Virus record (IMG/VR): IMGVR_UViG_3300030838_000024
Span: 1 to 40,287 of that record
DNA: 40,287 nt
Source: a virus
Reading direction: 5' to 3' (one strand)
Positions within the stretch are counted from its first letter, which is position 1, and every line of letters begins with the position of its first letter. Positions 31,477 through 38,316 of the stretch are shown here, one piece after another. The notes beneath the pieces are model-generated. The model did no database searches, had not been told where the DNA came from, and saw only the letters and a program-made list of their open reading frames with translations. Both the position numbers and the translations under genes were made by a program.

Positions 31477-31677
31477 TTACACTATAACTAATATATTATC
31501 ATTATTATTAAAAATTATATCTTTTACAGTTGCGAAAATTATTGTCTTATTATATTCTTTTGCTAACTGTTTTAACATCTCTTTATCTGCCTTGTTAAGT
31601 TGTGCACTTCCTACCATTAAAATATCTTTTTCATTTTCTTGTAGTTCTTTTAATACTTTAGATACATATATATTCAT
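31477..31677 (-). CDS. Hypothetical protein, 66 aa
   Basis: Small alpha/beta protein (I-L-M-V-G-S-A-Q-L-N-K-A-D-K-E-M-L-K-Q-L-A) with a hydrophobic C-terminus. AAAGGAAG before ATG. Likely co-transcribed with 31731-31901. Not recognised. Confidence 0.6.
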   Translation of the reverse strand: MNIYVSKVLKELQENEKDILMVGSAQLNKADKEMLKQLAKEYNKTIIFATVKDIIFNNNDNILVIV

Positions 31678-31730
31678 CGTTAATAACTTCCTTTTCTTTT
31701 GATTTAATTATTTCACAGTTTTAATTTATT

Positions 31731-31901
31731 TTAATCCTCCAACTTACCTACTAATCTTTCAAGCTCATCAATTGATAAGTTAAATGTTTCGGGTTTGCCT
31801 TTATATCCTATGTATTGATGCACTCTTACTGCTACTTTGCCTAGTACTATTATTTTTATAGCTCCTAATTTTTTAGTTTCATATATATTGCCTTGTTTCA
31901 T
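31731..31901 (-). CDS. Small hypothetical protein, 56 aa
   Basis: Beta-rich start (G-N-I-Y-E-T-K-K-L-G-A-I-K-I-I-V) then a helix (S-I-D-E-L-E-R-L-V). The start is ATG 31901, 9 nt after AAGGGG; the GTG frame to 31922 is in the leader. Follows the strong promoter at 31961-31989. Confidence 0.65.
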   Translation of the reverse strand: MKQGNIYETKKLGAIKIIVLGKVAVRVHQYIGYKGKPETFNLSIDELERLVGKLED

Positions 31902-31960
31902 ATTCAACAACCCCTTAATCACATTAATTTATTTCCGTGGTATCTCTTATCTATGTATTA

Positions 31961-31989
31961 ATTATAATGCTATATTAAATCAAAGTCAA
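31961..31989 (-). promoter_or_regulatory. Strong promoter for 31731-31901
   Basis: Minus-strand TTGACT and TATAAT, 17-nt spacer, with TATATTAATTTGTT just upstream of the -35. Confidence 0.75.
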
Positions 31990-32059
31990 TAACAAATTAA
32001 TATATAAACAAAAATTATTTTCTGGTGGTTTTGTAGTCAATATAGAAGTTTTAAGCGTG

Positions 32060-32190
32060 TTTTGTTTTTAATGGTAACTTATACTATATTTTGATTTGTG
32101 AGCGTTCTGTGGCTTATATGAGCTTAATTTTATCTATATATAAGGTTGTTAGTATTAACTAGTATTTATATTAACAACCTTATTTTTTAT
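32060..32190 (+). ncRNA. Candidate plus-strand small RNA
   Basis: A plus-strand hairpin with perfect 12-bp stem (32140-32151 and 32172-32183) and T-run after it ends a region without a plus-strand gene. TTGTTT and TATATT (17-nt spacing, about 32067-32095) and TTGATT with TTATAT are possible plus promoters. Transcript would be about 60-90 nt. It may simply be a terminator for the minus gene ending at 32192. Prediction only. Confidence 0.35.
32140..32190 (+). terminator. Terminator-like hairpin at the 3' end of 32192-33412
   Basis: ATAAGGTTGTTA with TAACAACCTTAT, T-run on the plus strand. It begins right at the minus-gene stop, but the U-run is on the plus side. Confidence 0.6.
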
Positions 32191-32191
32191 T

Positions 32192-33412
32192 TTACATTTC
32201 ATCAATGAACTTTTTAGTTCTTTCAATTCCTGCATTGTAATCTGCTTCTGAATTGTAAACTTCTGCTATGAAATCACCCTCGCAATAAGTCAATATTGTT
32301 TTTAATTCATTGTTATATATATTCATTTGGTAATATTCAATATATAAATCCCTATAGCCCTTGTTTTGATAAAGTTCATACAATATACCTTTATCTATTG
32401 ATCCTCTGTAAATCGTTCTAGTAGCTTCTATTGTTTCATTATCTGCATAGATATTAATTACCTTTTTAAGTTCCTCATTATCTGTATTTATTTTAAATGG
32501 TAATATTTCATAGTTATCTAACATCTCATCATATTTGTTATGAGTAACTTTGTTTTTGTTTTCTTGTTTGTCTGCTGATACTTCTAAATTATTTAATGTA
32601 TAGCCTTTATATAAATTCCATTGGAATAGTTCGCCTGCTCCAATACTATTAATTTCTATATCGTGTTTATGATGTCCACTTATTCCAATTGTTACAACTA
32701 TTTTATTATCTTTATATATTAATACTTCTTGTAGGTTGATCCAATATTTATCACAACTTAAAACATACTCTTGAATTTCTTGAGGTAGTTCGTTCCAGTT
32801 TGTAATATATACAGTTTTTAAAGTTTCAATATTATTAAAATCGTTAGCATTTGGACAAATTTGTTTTTCTATCATTTCATCTAATAAACTATAGTAATAT
32901 TTTAAATGATTTGCAATTCCTTTTAATTCTATTTCGTTTTGTTCATTTTCAAAATTATATTCTTCAATAGTCTTATATATTTTATCTATAAAAGTGCTAA
33001 CAACTTCAAATGATTCTTTTTGAGTTTCTAAAGATTCAGTATTGATTGATAAAATTACCTTTGAAGATTCTTTTTTTAATTCTTCTAATACTGAAGGTTC
33101 AACTTCTACAATTTCTTGAACTACTTCAACTGGATTAAGTTCTTTTACTGCTATTATAGTGTCGTTTCTTATAGTTCTTGTATCTTCTTGCATTTCAGAA
33201 ATCCATTTACCATCTTCAAGTCTTGCATGTTCATTGATATATTCACAAGTAACTATTACACTTTTACCAGTTTTATTAGATTCAATTCTTATTATTTTTT
33301 CAGTTGATCCAAAATTAAAAACTCTTTCATCTCCAACCTTTAAGTTAATAGCTTTGATTCCTTCAACTATTCCAATTCCTTGTAGTCTTAAAATTCCTTC
33401 AAATTCTCTCAT
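32192..33412 (-). CDS. Hypothetical phage-type protein, 406 aa
   Basis: The largest unassigned protein here. Residues 1-95 look like a small beta domain (G-I-L-R-L-Q-G-I-G-I-V-E-G-I). Residues 95-190 are acidic and helical, and residues 200-406 are mixed. No membrane segment or catalytic motif recognised. ATG with AAGGAG. It has a consensus promoter and a strong palindrome (33495-33513) in its leader, suggesting tight regulation. Confidence 0.75.
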   Translation of the reverse strand: MREFEGILRLQGIGIVEGIKAINLKVGDERVFNFGSTEKIIRIESNKTGKSVIVTCEYINEHARLEDGKWISEMQEDTRTIRNDTIIAVKELNPVEVVQEIVEVEPSVLEELKKESSKVILSINTESLETQKESFEVVSTFIDKIYKTIEEYNFENEQNEIELKGIANHLKYYYSLLDEMIEKQICPNANDFNNIETLKTVYITNWNELPQEIQEYVLSCDKYWINLQEVLIYKDNKIVVTIGISGHHKHDIEINSIGAGELFQWNLYKGYTLNNLEVSADKQENKNKVTHNKYDEMLDNYEILPFKINTDNEELKKVINIYADNETIEATRTIYRGSIDKGILYELYQNKGYRDLYIEYYQMNIYNNELKTILTYCEGDFIAEVYNSEADYNAGIERTKKFIDEM

Positions 33413-33494
33413 TTTGATCTCCTTATATGCTTTTCAGGATTAAGCATAACCATATATTTTTTACTTTTAATATTAATTTGTTTTATTCCTATGT

Positions 33495-33513
33495 AAGTTA
33501 CAAGTTGTAACTT
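33495..33513. promoter_or_regulatory. Perfect 19-nt palindrome in the leader of 32192-33412
   Basis: AAGTTACAA-G-TTGTAACTT, perfect 9-bp arms around one central base, at about +17 to +35 relative to the promoter 33536-33564. A repressor site or leader hairpin. Confidence 0.65.
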
Positions 33514-33535
33514 GTTTCTGTTCTCTATATATACT

Positions 33536-33564
33536 ATTATACGCTCGTGTTTAGATAATGTCAA
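33536..33564 (-). promoter_or_regulatory. Consensus promoter of 32192-33412
   Basis: Minus-strand TTGACA and TATAAT with exactly 17 nt between. The best match to sigma-A consensus in the window. Confidence 0.85.
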
Positions 33565-33610
33565 CAAATTAATGTAGAAACAACTGATATTTTTTAATTA
33601 TTTTTAGGCA

Positions 33611-33635
33611 ATAAAAAGAAGCTTTTTCAAGCTCC
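33611..33635 (-). terminator. Orphan terminator of the minus strand
   Basis: GGAGCTT and AAGCTTC stem (one wobble) followed by TTTTTATT on the minus strand. There is no gene directly upstream (33640-33876), so it may end a small RNA. Confidence 0.65.
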
Positions 33636-33639
33636 AGTT

Positions 33640-33876
33640 ATTTATATTATAGTCAGATAATATTTTAATAAATTTTATCTCTTAAATACTCTCTTATGCT
33701 TCCAAATGCTCTAGTTTTCAAGGGTATAATTAGAATAAAATGGATATTTTAAAGATATATGTAAAGCTCATATGGACGTTTTAAGATTATATATTTTTAT
33801 ATGTGTTATTCGTTGCTGAATTGATTTAATGTTGATCTGGTGGTTTGTATGATGTTTAGTTTATTAATTTTAGACA
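33640..33876 (-). ncRNA. Possible small RNA or leader between two terminators
   Basis: 237 nt without a supported gene, bounded by the terminator of 33903-34292 (above) and the orphan terminator (below). Only a 23-codon frame without a ribosome site is present. TTGAAA/CATAAG boxes on the minus strand are weak. Speculative. Confidence 0.25.
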
Positions 33877-33904
33877 TTAAAAAAGAAGGTCTTTTAACCT
33901 CCTT
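33877..33904 (-). terminator. Terminator of 33903-34292
   Basis: 9-bp stem with G-U pairs, T6 following, overlapping the stop codon. Confidence 0.75.
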
Positions 33905-34292
33905 AATTATTAAACCATTCTATTAATTCATTTTCGTTATTACACTCGAACAATAATTCATCAAAATTATTGTCCCACCCATAAACCACAAATTTAAAAT
34001 TATCTGCATCATCTATATTAATTGAATATATAAGTTGACCATCTGCACCTGAAATATTGAGTTCATCGTAAGCTCTGTGATTTTTAAACCAAATATGCAT
34101 ATCTTGTGAGTCAAATTTTGAATCTTTAATATTTTTAATTATATTCCCCATGTAAATTGTTTTATCCCTTAATTGTCCATCTTTACAGTTCCAATCAAAC
34201 CAGCCTGCATCAATTTGTGTATCTATTTTCTTTTTATTAAAATCTCCATTGTTAAATTTTTCAATCCATTGATTCATGTTTATTTTTATCAT
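33903..34292 (-). CDS. Hypothetical protein, 129 aa
   Basis: Acidic, aromatic-rich (G-W-F-D-W-N-C-K-D-G-Q-L-R-D and W-F-K-N-H-R-A-Y-D) with no family recognised. ATG with AAAGGAG. Own terminator. Confidence 0.7.
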   Translation of the reverse strand: MIKINMNQWIEKFNNGDFNKKKIDTQIDAGWFDWNCKDGQLRDKTIYMGNIIKNIKDSKFDSQDMHIWFKNHRAYDELNISGADGQLIYSINIDDADNFKFVVYGWDNNFDELLFECNNENELIEWFNN

Positions 34293-34433
34293 TATTAATT
34301 TACTCCTTTATATCTTAGTTGTTTTGCTTCTTTAATATATTATATGATTTATGCACCTAAAAGATTCCTATTTAAATTAAATATATTAATTTATTTCTGA
34401 CTACTTAAAAGTTGAAATTTATTAGCTGACAAA

Positions 34434-34458
34434 CTAAAAAGAAGCCTTTCAGCTTCTT
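34434..34458 (-). terminator. Terminator of 34461-34676
   Basis: AAGAAGC-type stem with GGCTTCTT on the minus strand, then TTTTAG. Confidence 0.7.
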
Positions 34459-34460
34459 AA

Positions 34461-34676
34461 TTAATTTATACATATTGTTTTTAATGGTCTTGGTGCTACC
34501 ATATCATCACTCATAAGTGATAAACTAAAATGTTTTGAAAAACGTTGGCTATTTTTGAAATTGTTATACATCTTTTTAGCTTCTGCAATAGTTGAACATT
34601 CAATATTGAATGATTGTACTTGATCAAAATTTCTTCCCCTTCTGCAAGATATTGAGAATGTTGATATTTTATTCAT
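34461..34676 (-). CDS. Basic hypothetical protein, 71 aa
   Basis: Arg/Lys-rich (S-C-R-R-G-R-N-F, K-K-M-Y-N-N-F-K-N-S-Q-R-F-S-K-H-F) and likely to bind nucleic acid. AAAGGAG. Its leader has a hairpin element repeated before 34792-34923, so a shared regulation is likely. Confidence 0.65.
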   Translation of the reverse strand: MNKISTFSISCRRGRNFDQVQSFNIECSTIAEAKKMYNNFKNSQRFSKHFSLSLMSDDMVAPRPLKTICIN

Positions 34677-34699
34677 TTTAAAAACTCCTTTGATATATA

Positions 34700-34730
34700 C
34701 CTTAACCGCCTTGTAGGTCGGTGGTGTTTT
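34700..34730 (-). promoter_or_regulatory. Leader hairpin, copy 1, before 34461-34676
   Basis: On the mRNA, ACCACC pairs with GGCGGT (34705-34710 with 34720-34725), followed by TAAGG and then the ribosome site AAAGGAG. Its layout matches copy 2 at 34946-34975. A second hairpin, ACCACTT/AAGTGGT (34740-34757), lies just upstream. Confidence 0.5.
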
Positions 34731-34791
34731 TTGTAAGTGACCACTTTTTCAAGTGGTTTCGTATCAATTTTCAGATACTCTTCAGACTTAC

Positions 34792-34923
34792 TTATTTTAC
34801 TCTGTTTATATATTCCATTCGTTTGATACTATTTAAACTGCTCCAACTTGGATAAATTCCTAAACTTTCACATTCTGCATAATATAAATCAATTGCTTTT
34901 TCTCTTATTTCTAAAGTTATCAT
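34792..34923 (-). CDS. Small hypothetical protein, 43 aa
   Basis: AAGGAG 8 nt before ATG. A helix (R-E-K-A-I-D-L-Y-Y-A-E-C-E-S-L) precedes a Y-P-S-W-S-S-L turn and a basic tail. Preceded by hairpin copy 2. Not recognised. Confidence 0.6.
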   Translation of the reverse strand: MITLEIREKAIDLYYAECESLGIYPSWSSLNSIKRMEYINRVK

Positions 34924-34945
34924 TTTAAAATCTCCTTAATATTTG

Positions 34946-34975
34946 CCTTAACCACTATTTCTAGTTGGTGGTTTT
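34946..34975 (-). promoter_or_regulatory. Leader hairpin, copy 2, before 34792-34923
   Basis: AACCAC (34950-34955) with GTGGTT (34968-34973), then TTAAGG and A-rich sequence up to AAGGAG. The shared order CCACC, GTGGTTAAGG, ATAT, AAGGAG matches copy 1. Confidence 0.5.
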
Positions 34976-35124
34976 TAATTTGCTTTATCTTTATAATTTA
35001 TTATATGCTTATTAGATTATAATTACCACAACTTTTTAATAGATTAATGTATAAACCATTCGACAAATTGCGATAAAACTGAGTTTTTATTTGGATATTG
35101 ATTATTTATTTCAATTAAAATAGG

Positions 35125-35157
35125 AATAAAAAGAAAAGGATATATAAAAATATACCC
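35125..35157 (-). terminator. Terminator of the 36427-35169 unit
   Basis: GGGTATAT with ATATATCC on the minus strand, followed by TTTTCTTTTTATT. Confidence 0.65.
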
Positions 35158-35168
35158 TCAATACCTTT

Positions 35169-35381
35169 TTAACTAACTTGATTTTTAAATGCAAAATATA
35201 ATGATTTACTTTTAAAATATTTGTGACAATCAAACTTAGTATATACTTTCCAATTCCCCTTAATACATGCTATTTGTTTGTCTGTTGGCTTGTCTTTCTT
35301 CCATTTAGCATTCTTATCTATAAAACTACTTCCATATGTATAAGCCATATTATCAACATTATCTACTAACAATATTCCCAT
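35169..35381 (-). pseudogene. Possible C-terminal remnant of a helicase-like gene, 70 aa
   Basis: The frame overlaps the end of the GIY-YIG gene by 16 nt and starts at an ATG within it; the ribosome site (GGA) is weak. W-K-K-D-K-P-T-D-K-Q-I-A-C-I-K resembles the P-(A/S/T)-x-K-Q end of phage helicase/recombination proteins, whose N-terminal part is absent. It could be the leftover 3' piece of a gene invaded by the endonuclease. Alternatively it is a real small protein translated by coupling, starting at M-A-Y-T-Y-G. The family call is tentative. Confidence 0.5.
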
Positions 35382-36427
35382 ACTAAAAGAGTTCCATCTT
35401 CTAAACTACCACATGATTTTTGATGACTTAAACAACATTGACTTATACCACTTCTATCACAATTATAAAACTCTGAGGCTTCTCCTATACTGTTAAATTC
35501 TTTATTAGTTGTAATACATTTTACTTTCTTTTTTCTTTTTATACTTTGTAATTCAAGTGCCTTTTCTTTTGAATTCGCTTCATATATTTTTAAGTTTATA
35601 TCAGCTTGTGTCATTTTTATAAAATCACTATATCTCACCCAAATACAAGGTTTATTATTCAGCATTCCTGCATATCTTTGTTTATTATCACAACATTTTA
35701 ATATTGTACCTATACTTATATTTTTTATATCTTTTTCATTATTAATTATATCTGATGGTCTATCATATATAATTTTTGTTTCAATATTTACAATTCTTTT
35801 ATCATTAATTGAACATTCCAATTCATATATTTTATCTTTTATCTTTTCAATATCTTCATTAGTTAATTTAGAATATTCTGATTCGTATATAAAATACATT
35901 TTTATACCTTTACCTTGTACTATATAAGCATTATTCATTGCCTTATATATACTCTTATAACTAGTATTGTAATATATTTTTGCAGTCTCTATAAGTTCAA
36001 AATGCTTATTATCTATCACATTAACTATTTGTTTTGCATTGGGATTTTTATTTCCATCAAATACTCCTTGTTTCAATTCTGACATTCTTTTTCTAGTTTC
36101 TTCATTTTGTACACCGTTATGTCCACCATCATCATTATTATAACCATATAATCTATTATTGCTCTTATATAATACTATGTAGGATTTTTCTTTAATATCT
36201 AATTCATCTTTACTAAAAGCATAATCAATAATATCTAATTTAAAATTATCTACTCCATATTTTTTAGCAGAATCCTTTAAATGCTTATTCTTTGAATATA
36301 TCCACCATTCTCCTGCTGGATATCTCCTATTAAACTTATTTTTAGTTTGTCCAATATAAACTTTTTTATTAATTTGGTTTGTAATTCTATATATGATACC
36401 ATATATTTTTAAATTACCTATTTTCAT
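35366..36427 (-). CDS. GIY-YIG homing endonuclease, 353 aa
   Basis: The N-terminal GIY-YIG domain (G-I-I-Y near residue 10, V-Y-I-G-Q-T near 23, R-R and K-E-x-x-Y-I further on) is followed by two to three NUMOD1/IENR-like units (F-N-S-I-G-E-A-S-E-F-Y-N-C ... Q-C-C ... C-G-S-L-E-D-G-T-L-L-V-W-E-Y). Paralogue of 3903-5318 (shorter by about 120 aa). ATG with AAGGAAGG. It sits between the iteron region and a possible gene remnant. Probably an active mobile endonuclease. Confidence 0.9.
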   Translation of the reverse strand: MKIGNLKIYGIIYRITNQINKKVYIGQTKNKFNRRYPAGEWWIYSKNKHLKDSAKKYGVDNFKLDIIDYAFSKDELDIKEKSYIVLYKSNNRLYGYNNDDGGHNGVQNEETRKRMSELKQGVFDGNKNPNAKQIVNVIDNKHFELIETAKIYYNTSYKSIYKAMNNAYIVQGKGIKMYFIYESEYSKLTNEDIEKIKDKIYELECSINDKRIVNIETKIIYDRPSDIINNEKDIKNISIGTILKCCDNKQRYAGMLNNKPCIWVRYSDFIKMTQADINLKIYEANSKEKALELQSIKRKKKVKCITTNKEFNSIGEASEFYNCDRSGISQCCLSHQKSCGSLEDGTLLVWEYC

Positions 36428-36535
36428 GATGCATCAACCTTCCTTTTTTAATTTATTATCAACCTATTTAATATATAAGGGAAAACGTAGGTTGAAACGT
36501 CTTTCATTCAATTGATCAGATTGAACTATCCCTCT

Positions 36536-36569
36536 TATATAATACAACATAGCTTTCTATTTTGGGTAC
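36536..36569 (-). promoter_or_regulatory. Non-canonical promoter-like element, copy B
   Basis: On the minus strand GTACCC is followed after 19 nt by TATTATATA. AAAAA precedes GTACCC. Copy A (38107-38140) has the same spacing and words. It lies upstream of the GIY-YIG gene 35366-36427. Confidence 0.55.
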
Positions 36570-36616
36570 TTTTTTATAATTTTTTAATTTATTTTTACTT
36601 GAAAACGTCAATCTAT

Positions 36617-36695
36617 TAGATACTAATAAATGAAAGTTTCGCTATTTATTAGTATCTATAAATTTGACTGTTTGTTTTTATAGATACTAATAAAT
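36617..36695. repeat. Iteron-like repeats downstream of the replication gene
   Basis: TAGATACTAATAAAT at 36617-36631 and 36681-36695 (direct), and inverted at 36644-36658, each perfect over 15 bp. The first pair forms a hairpin with a 12-nt loop. ATACTAATA recurs at 36717-36725. GTTTCGCTA occurs at about 36636 and 36804. Candidate binding sites of the initiator encoded at 36827-37753. Confidence 0.7.
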
Positions 36696-36826
36696 CAAAG
36701 TCTTACCATAGCGTCAATACTAATACGCCAGTATAGTGTAGTAATATAACTAAATAACAATATAATCCATCAGTAATAAAATCCATAAGAAGATGAATTT
36801 ACAGTTTCGCTAAAGCTCAACCCCTG

Positions 36827-37753
36827 CTACGCCTTTTCGTTTGGTTTCTTTTCTTCTTTTTCTTTTGTTAGTTCTTCATATTGTTCTGTTAGTAGCTTTA
36901 TATTTTCAATATCAATTATGTTTGCTTGTCCTTCTTCTTGTCTTTTCTTTAGATATTTTAATTTGTTTGTAATTGACCTTTTTAAGTTACTCTTATCTTT
37001 GTTTCTTTGATTTACTTTTATAAATCCTTTTTTGATTCTTTCAATATTTAATCTTTGTAATAGTAGATCTTCATTTCCTGTTCTAGTATAAAACATATTG
37101 CCATTCTTAATTTGTCCTTTTGAAGTCTCTTTAAATCCTGCATAATCAAATACAAATATGTTTAAATCTCTAAGTATATTTATGTATTTTAAAGCTGTCT
37201 TTTCTGTTATTTCAGACATCTCAGCTATTTTAATTATACTTGGAAATCCTAATAAATAATCTTCAGCTTGTACATTGTTATTAAAGGTACTGCATATGTA
37301 TATGTAAGTTTTGATTAATGAATATGTATCAATTTTGTTTTTATTACTATAATTTATTAATAACTCAATTTCACTATCTAGTATCATTGTAAAACCACTA
37401 TCACCTATTTCATTAAATAACTCTGCAAAGATTAAGTCATTTTTGTTATAATCAATTATACTTTCTATAGTATCTTTGTCTTTTAAATATATATTATTGT
37501 AGTAAACTAATATTTCATCATTATAAAATGTTTGTAATATAGTTCTTATTTCCTTTTTGCCATATGTATTATTAGATTTTATTTGTAAAGATTTATATAA
37601 CCATTCTAAATTAAAAATGCATGTGTCCTTTGAGTTCCTAGACATATATAATAATGTTAAAACCGTTAATTCTTTAGGATCAAGCTCCTTATCATCTTTA
37701 ATTAAATTATTAGGTATTCTTGTAAATTTTCCTTGTAGTTGTCTTTCTTCCAT
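36827..37753 (-). CDS. Plasmid/phage replication initiator-like protein, 308 aa
   Basis: The start region F-T-R-I-P-N-N-L-I-K-D-D-K-E-L-D-P-K-E-L-T-V-L-T-L-L-Y is a winged-helix initiator pattern (RepA/DnaD-like). A second winged-helix is likely at 165-215 (F-P-S-I-I-K-I-A-E-M-S-E-I-T-E-K-T-A-L-K-Y-I-N-I-L-R-D-L-N-I), and a basic C-terminus follows with a coiled coil (260-308). Iterons lie immediately downstream. Start ATG with AAAGGAG (13-nt spacing). Upstream gene 37800-37997 is 46 nt away. Replication function is inferred from domain pattern and repeats. Confidence 0.78.
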   Translation of the reverse strand: MEERQLQGKFTRIPNNLIKDDKELDPKELTVLTLLYMSRNSKDTCIFNLEWLYKSLQIKSNNTYGKKEIRTILQTFYNDEILVYYNNIYLKDKDTIESIIDYNKNDLIFAELFNEIGDSGFTMILDSEIELLINYSNKNKIDTYSLIKTYIYICSTFNNNVQAEDYLLGFPSIIKIAEMSEITEKTALKYINILRDLNIFVFDYAGFKETSKGQIKNGNMFYTRTGNEDLLLQRLNIERIKKGFIKVNQRNKDKSNLKRSITNKLKYLKKRQEEGQANIIDIENIKLLTEQYEELTKEKEEKKPNEKA

Positions 37754-37799
37754 ATATTTTTATATCTCCTTTTGCTTTTTGATTATTTGATTTATGTAA

Positions 37800-37997
37800 T
37801 TATTTTTCTAATCCTTTATATTGACTCATGGCTTCAGTAAGTTCTGGCGTATTTTTGAATAACCATACAACTTTTTTAGGTTCGAATATATTGGGTAAAG
37901 TATCAACTATTTCAAAACCCTTATCAGTTAAAAATTTAGTCATTGCTATAGTTCTAATTACATAATTCTCTTTATTGTTATTATTTACTTTATTCAT
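37800..37997 (-). CDS. Small protein resembling DUF5659, 65 aa
   Basis: R-T-I-A-M-T-K-F-L-T-D-K-G-F-E-I-V-D-T-L-P-N ... K-V-V-W-L-F-K-N-T-P-E-L-T-E-A-M recalls the small DUF5659 family of Firmicutes phages and plasmids (from memory, not verified). ATG with GAAGGAA. It precedes the initiator gene by 46 nt, so it is probably its operon partner and might control copy number. Confidence 0.65.
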   Translation of the reverse strand: MNKVNNNNKENYVIRTIAMTKFLTDKGFEIVDTLPNIFEPKKVVWLFKNTPELTEAMSQYKGLEK

Positions 37998-38106
37998 AAT
38001 ACTTCATTCCTTCTTTTATATATTCTTTATCCTCTCTTATTCTGTATTAATTTATCATTCATTCAGCATCTTATCAGCAACCTTTCAATGTTATTTATAC
38101 TTATCA

Positions 38107-38140
38107 TATATAATACAAAAGTTTTCTGTGATTTGGGTAC
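38107..38140 (-). promoter_or_regulatory. Non-canonical promoter-like element, copy A
   Basis: GTACCC on the minus strand, then 19 nt, then TATTATATA, identical in spacing to copy B. AAAAA precedes it. Located about 110 nt before 37800-37997 and the initiator gene. Confidence 0.55.
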
Positions 38141-38220
38141 TTTTTATATATTAATTTATTGAGTTACTATCATTTGTTTATAGATTACTTAAAAAGTAGT
38201 CACTTCTCCCTTCAACTTTT

Positions 38221-38249
38221 ATTGTACTACTAAAGGATTATATTGTCAA
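38221..38249 (-). promoter_or_regulatory. Sigma-A promoter upstream of the initiator operon
   Basis: Minus-strand TTGACA and TACAAT, 17-nt spacer. It lies 81 nt above copy A, giving two promoter-like elements in series for 37997-to-36827. Confidence 0.75.
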
Positions 38250-38284
38250 GCTTGCTTTAATTTGTTATATATTATTATAAAGCT

Positions 38285-38316
38285 AAATAAAAAGACCAAC
38301 TATAAAAGCTGATCTT
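38285..38316 (-). terminator. Terminator of 38315-39037
   Basis: 9-bp stem with wobble pairs followed by TTTTTATTT on the minus strand. Confidence 0.75.
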
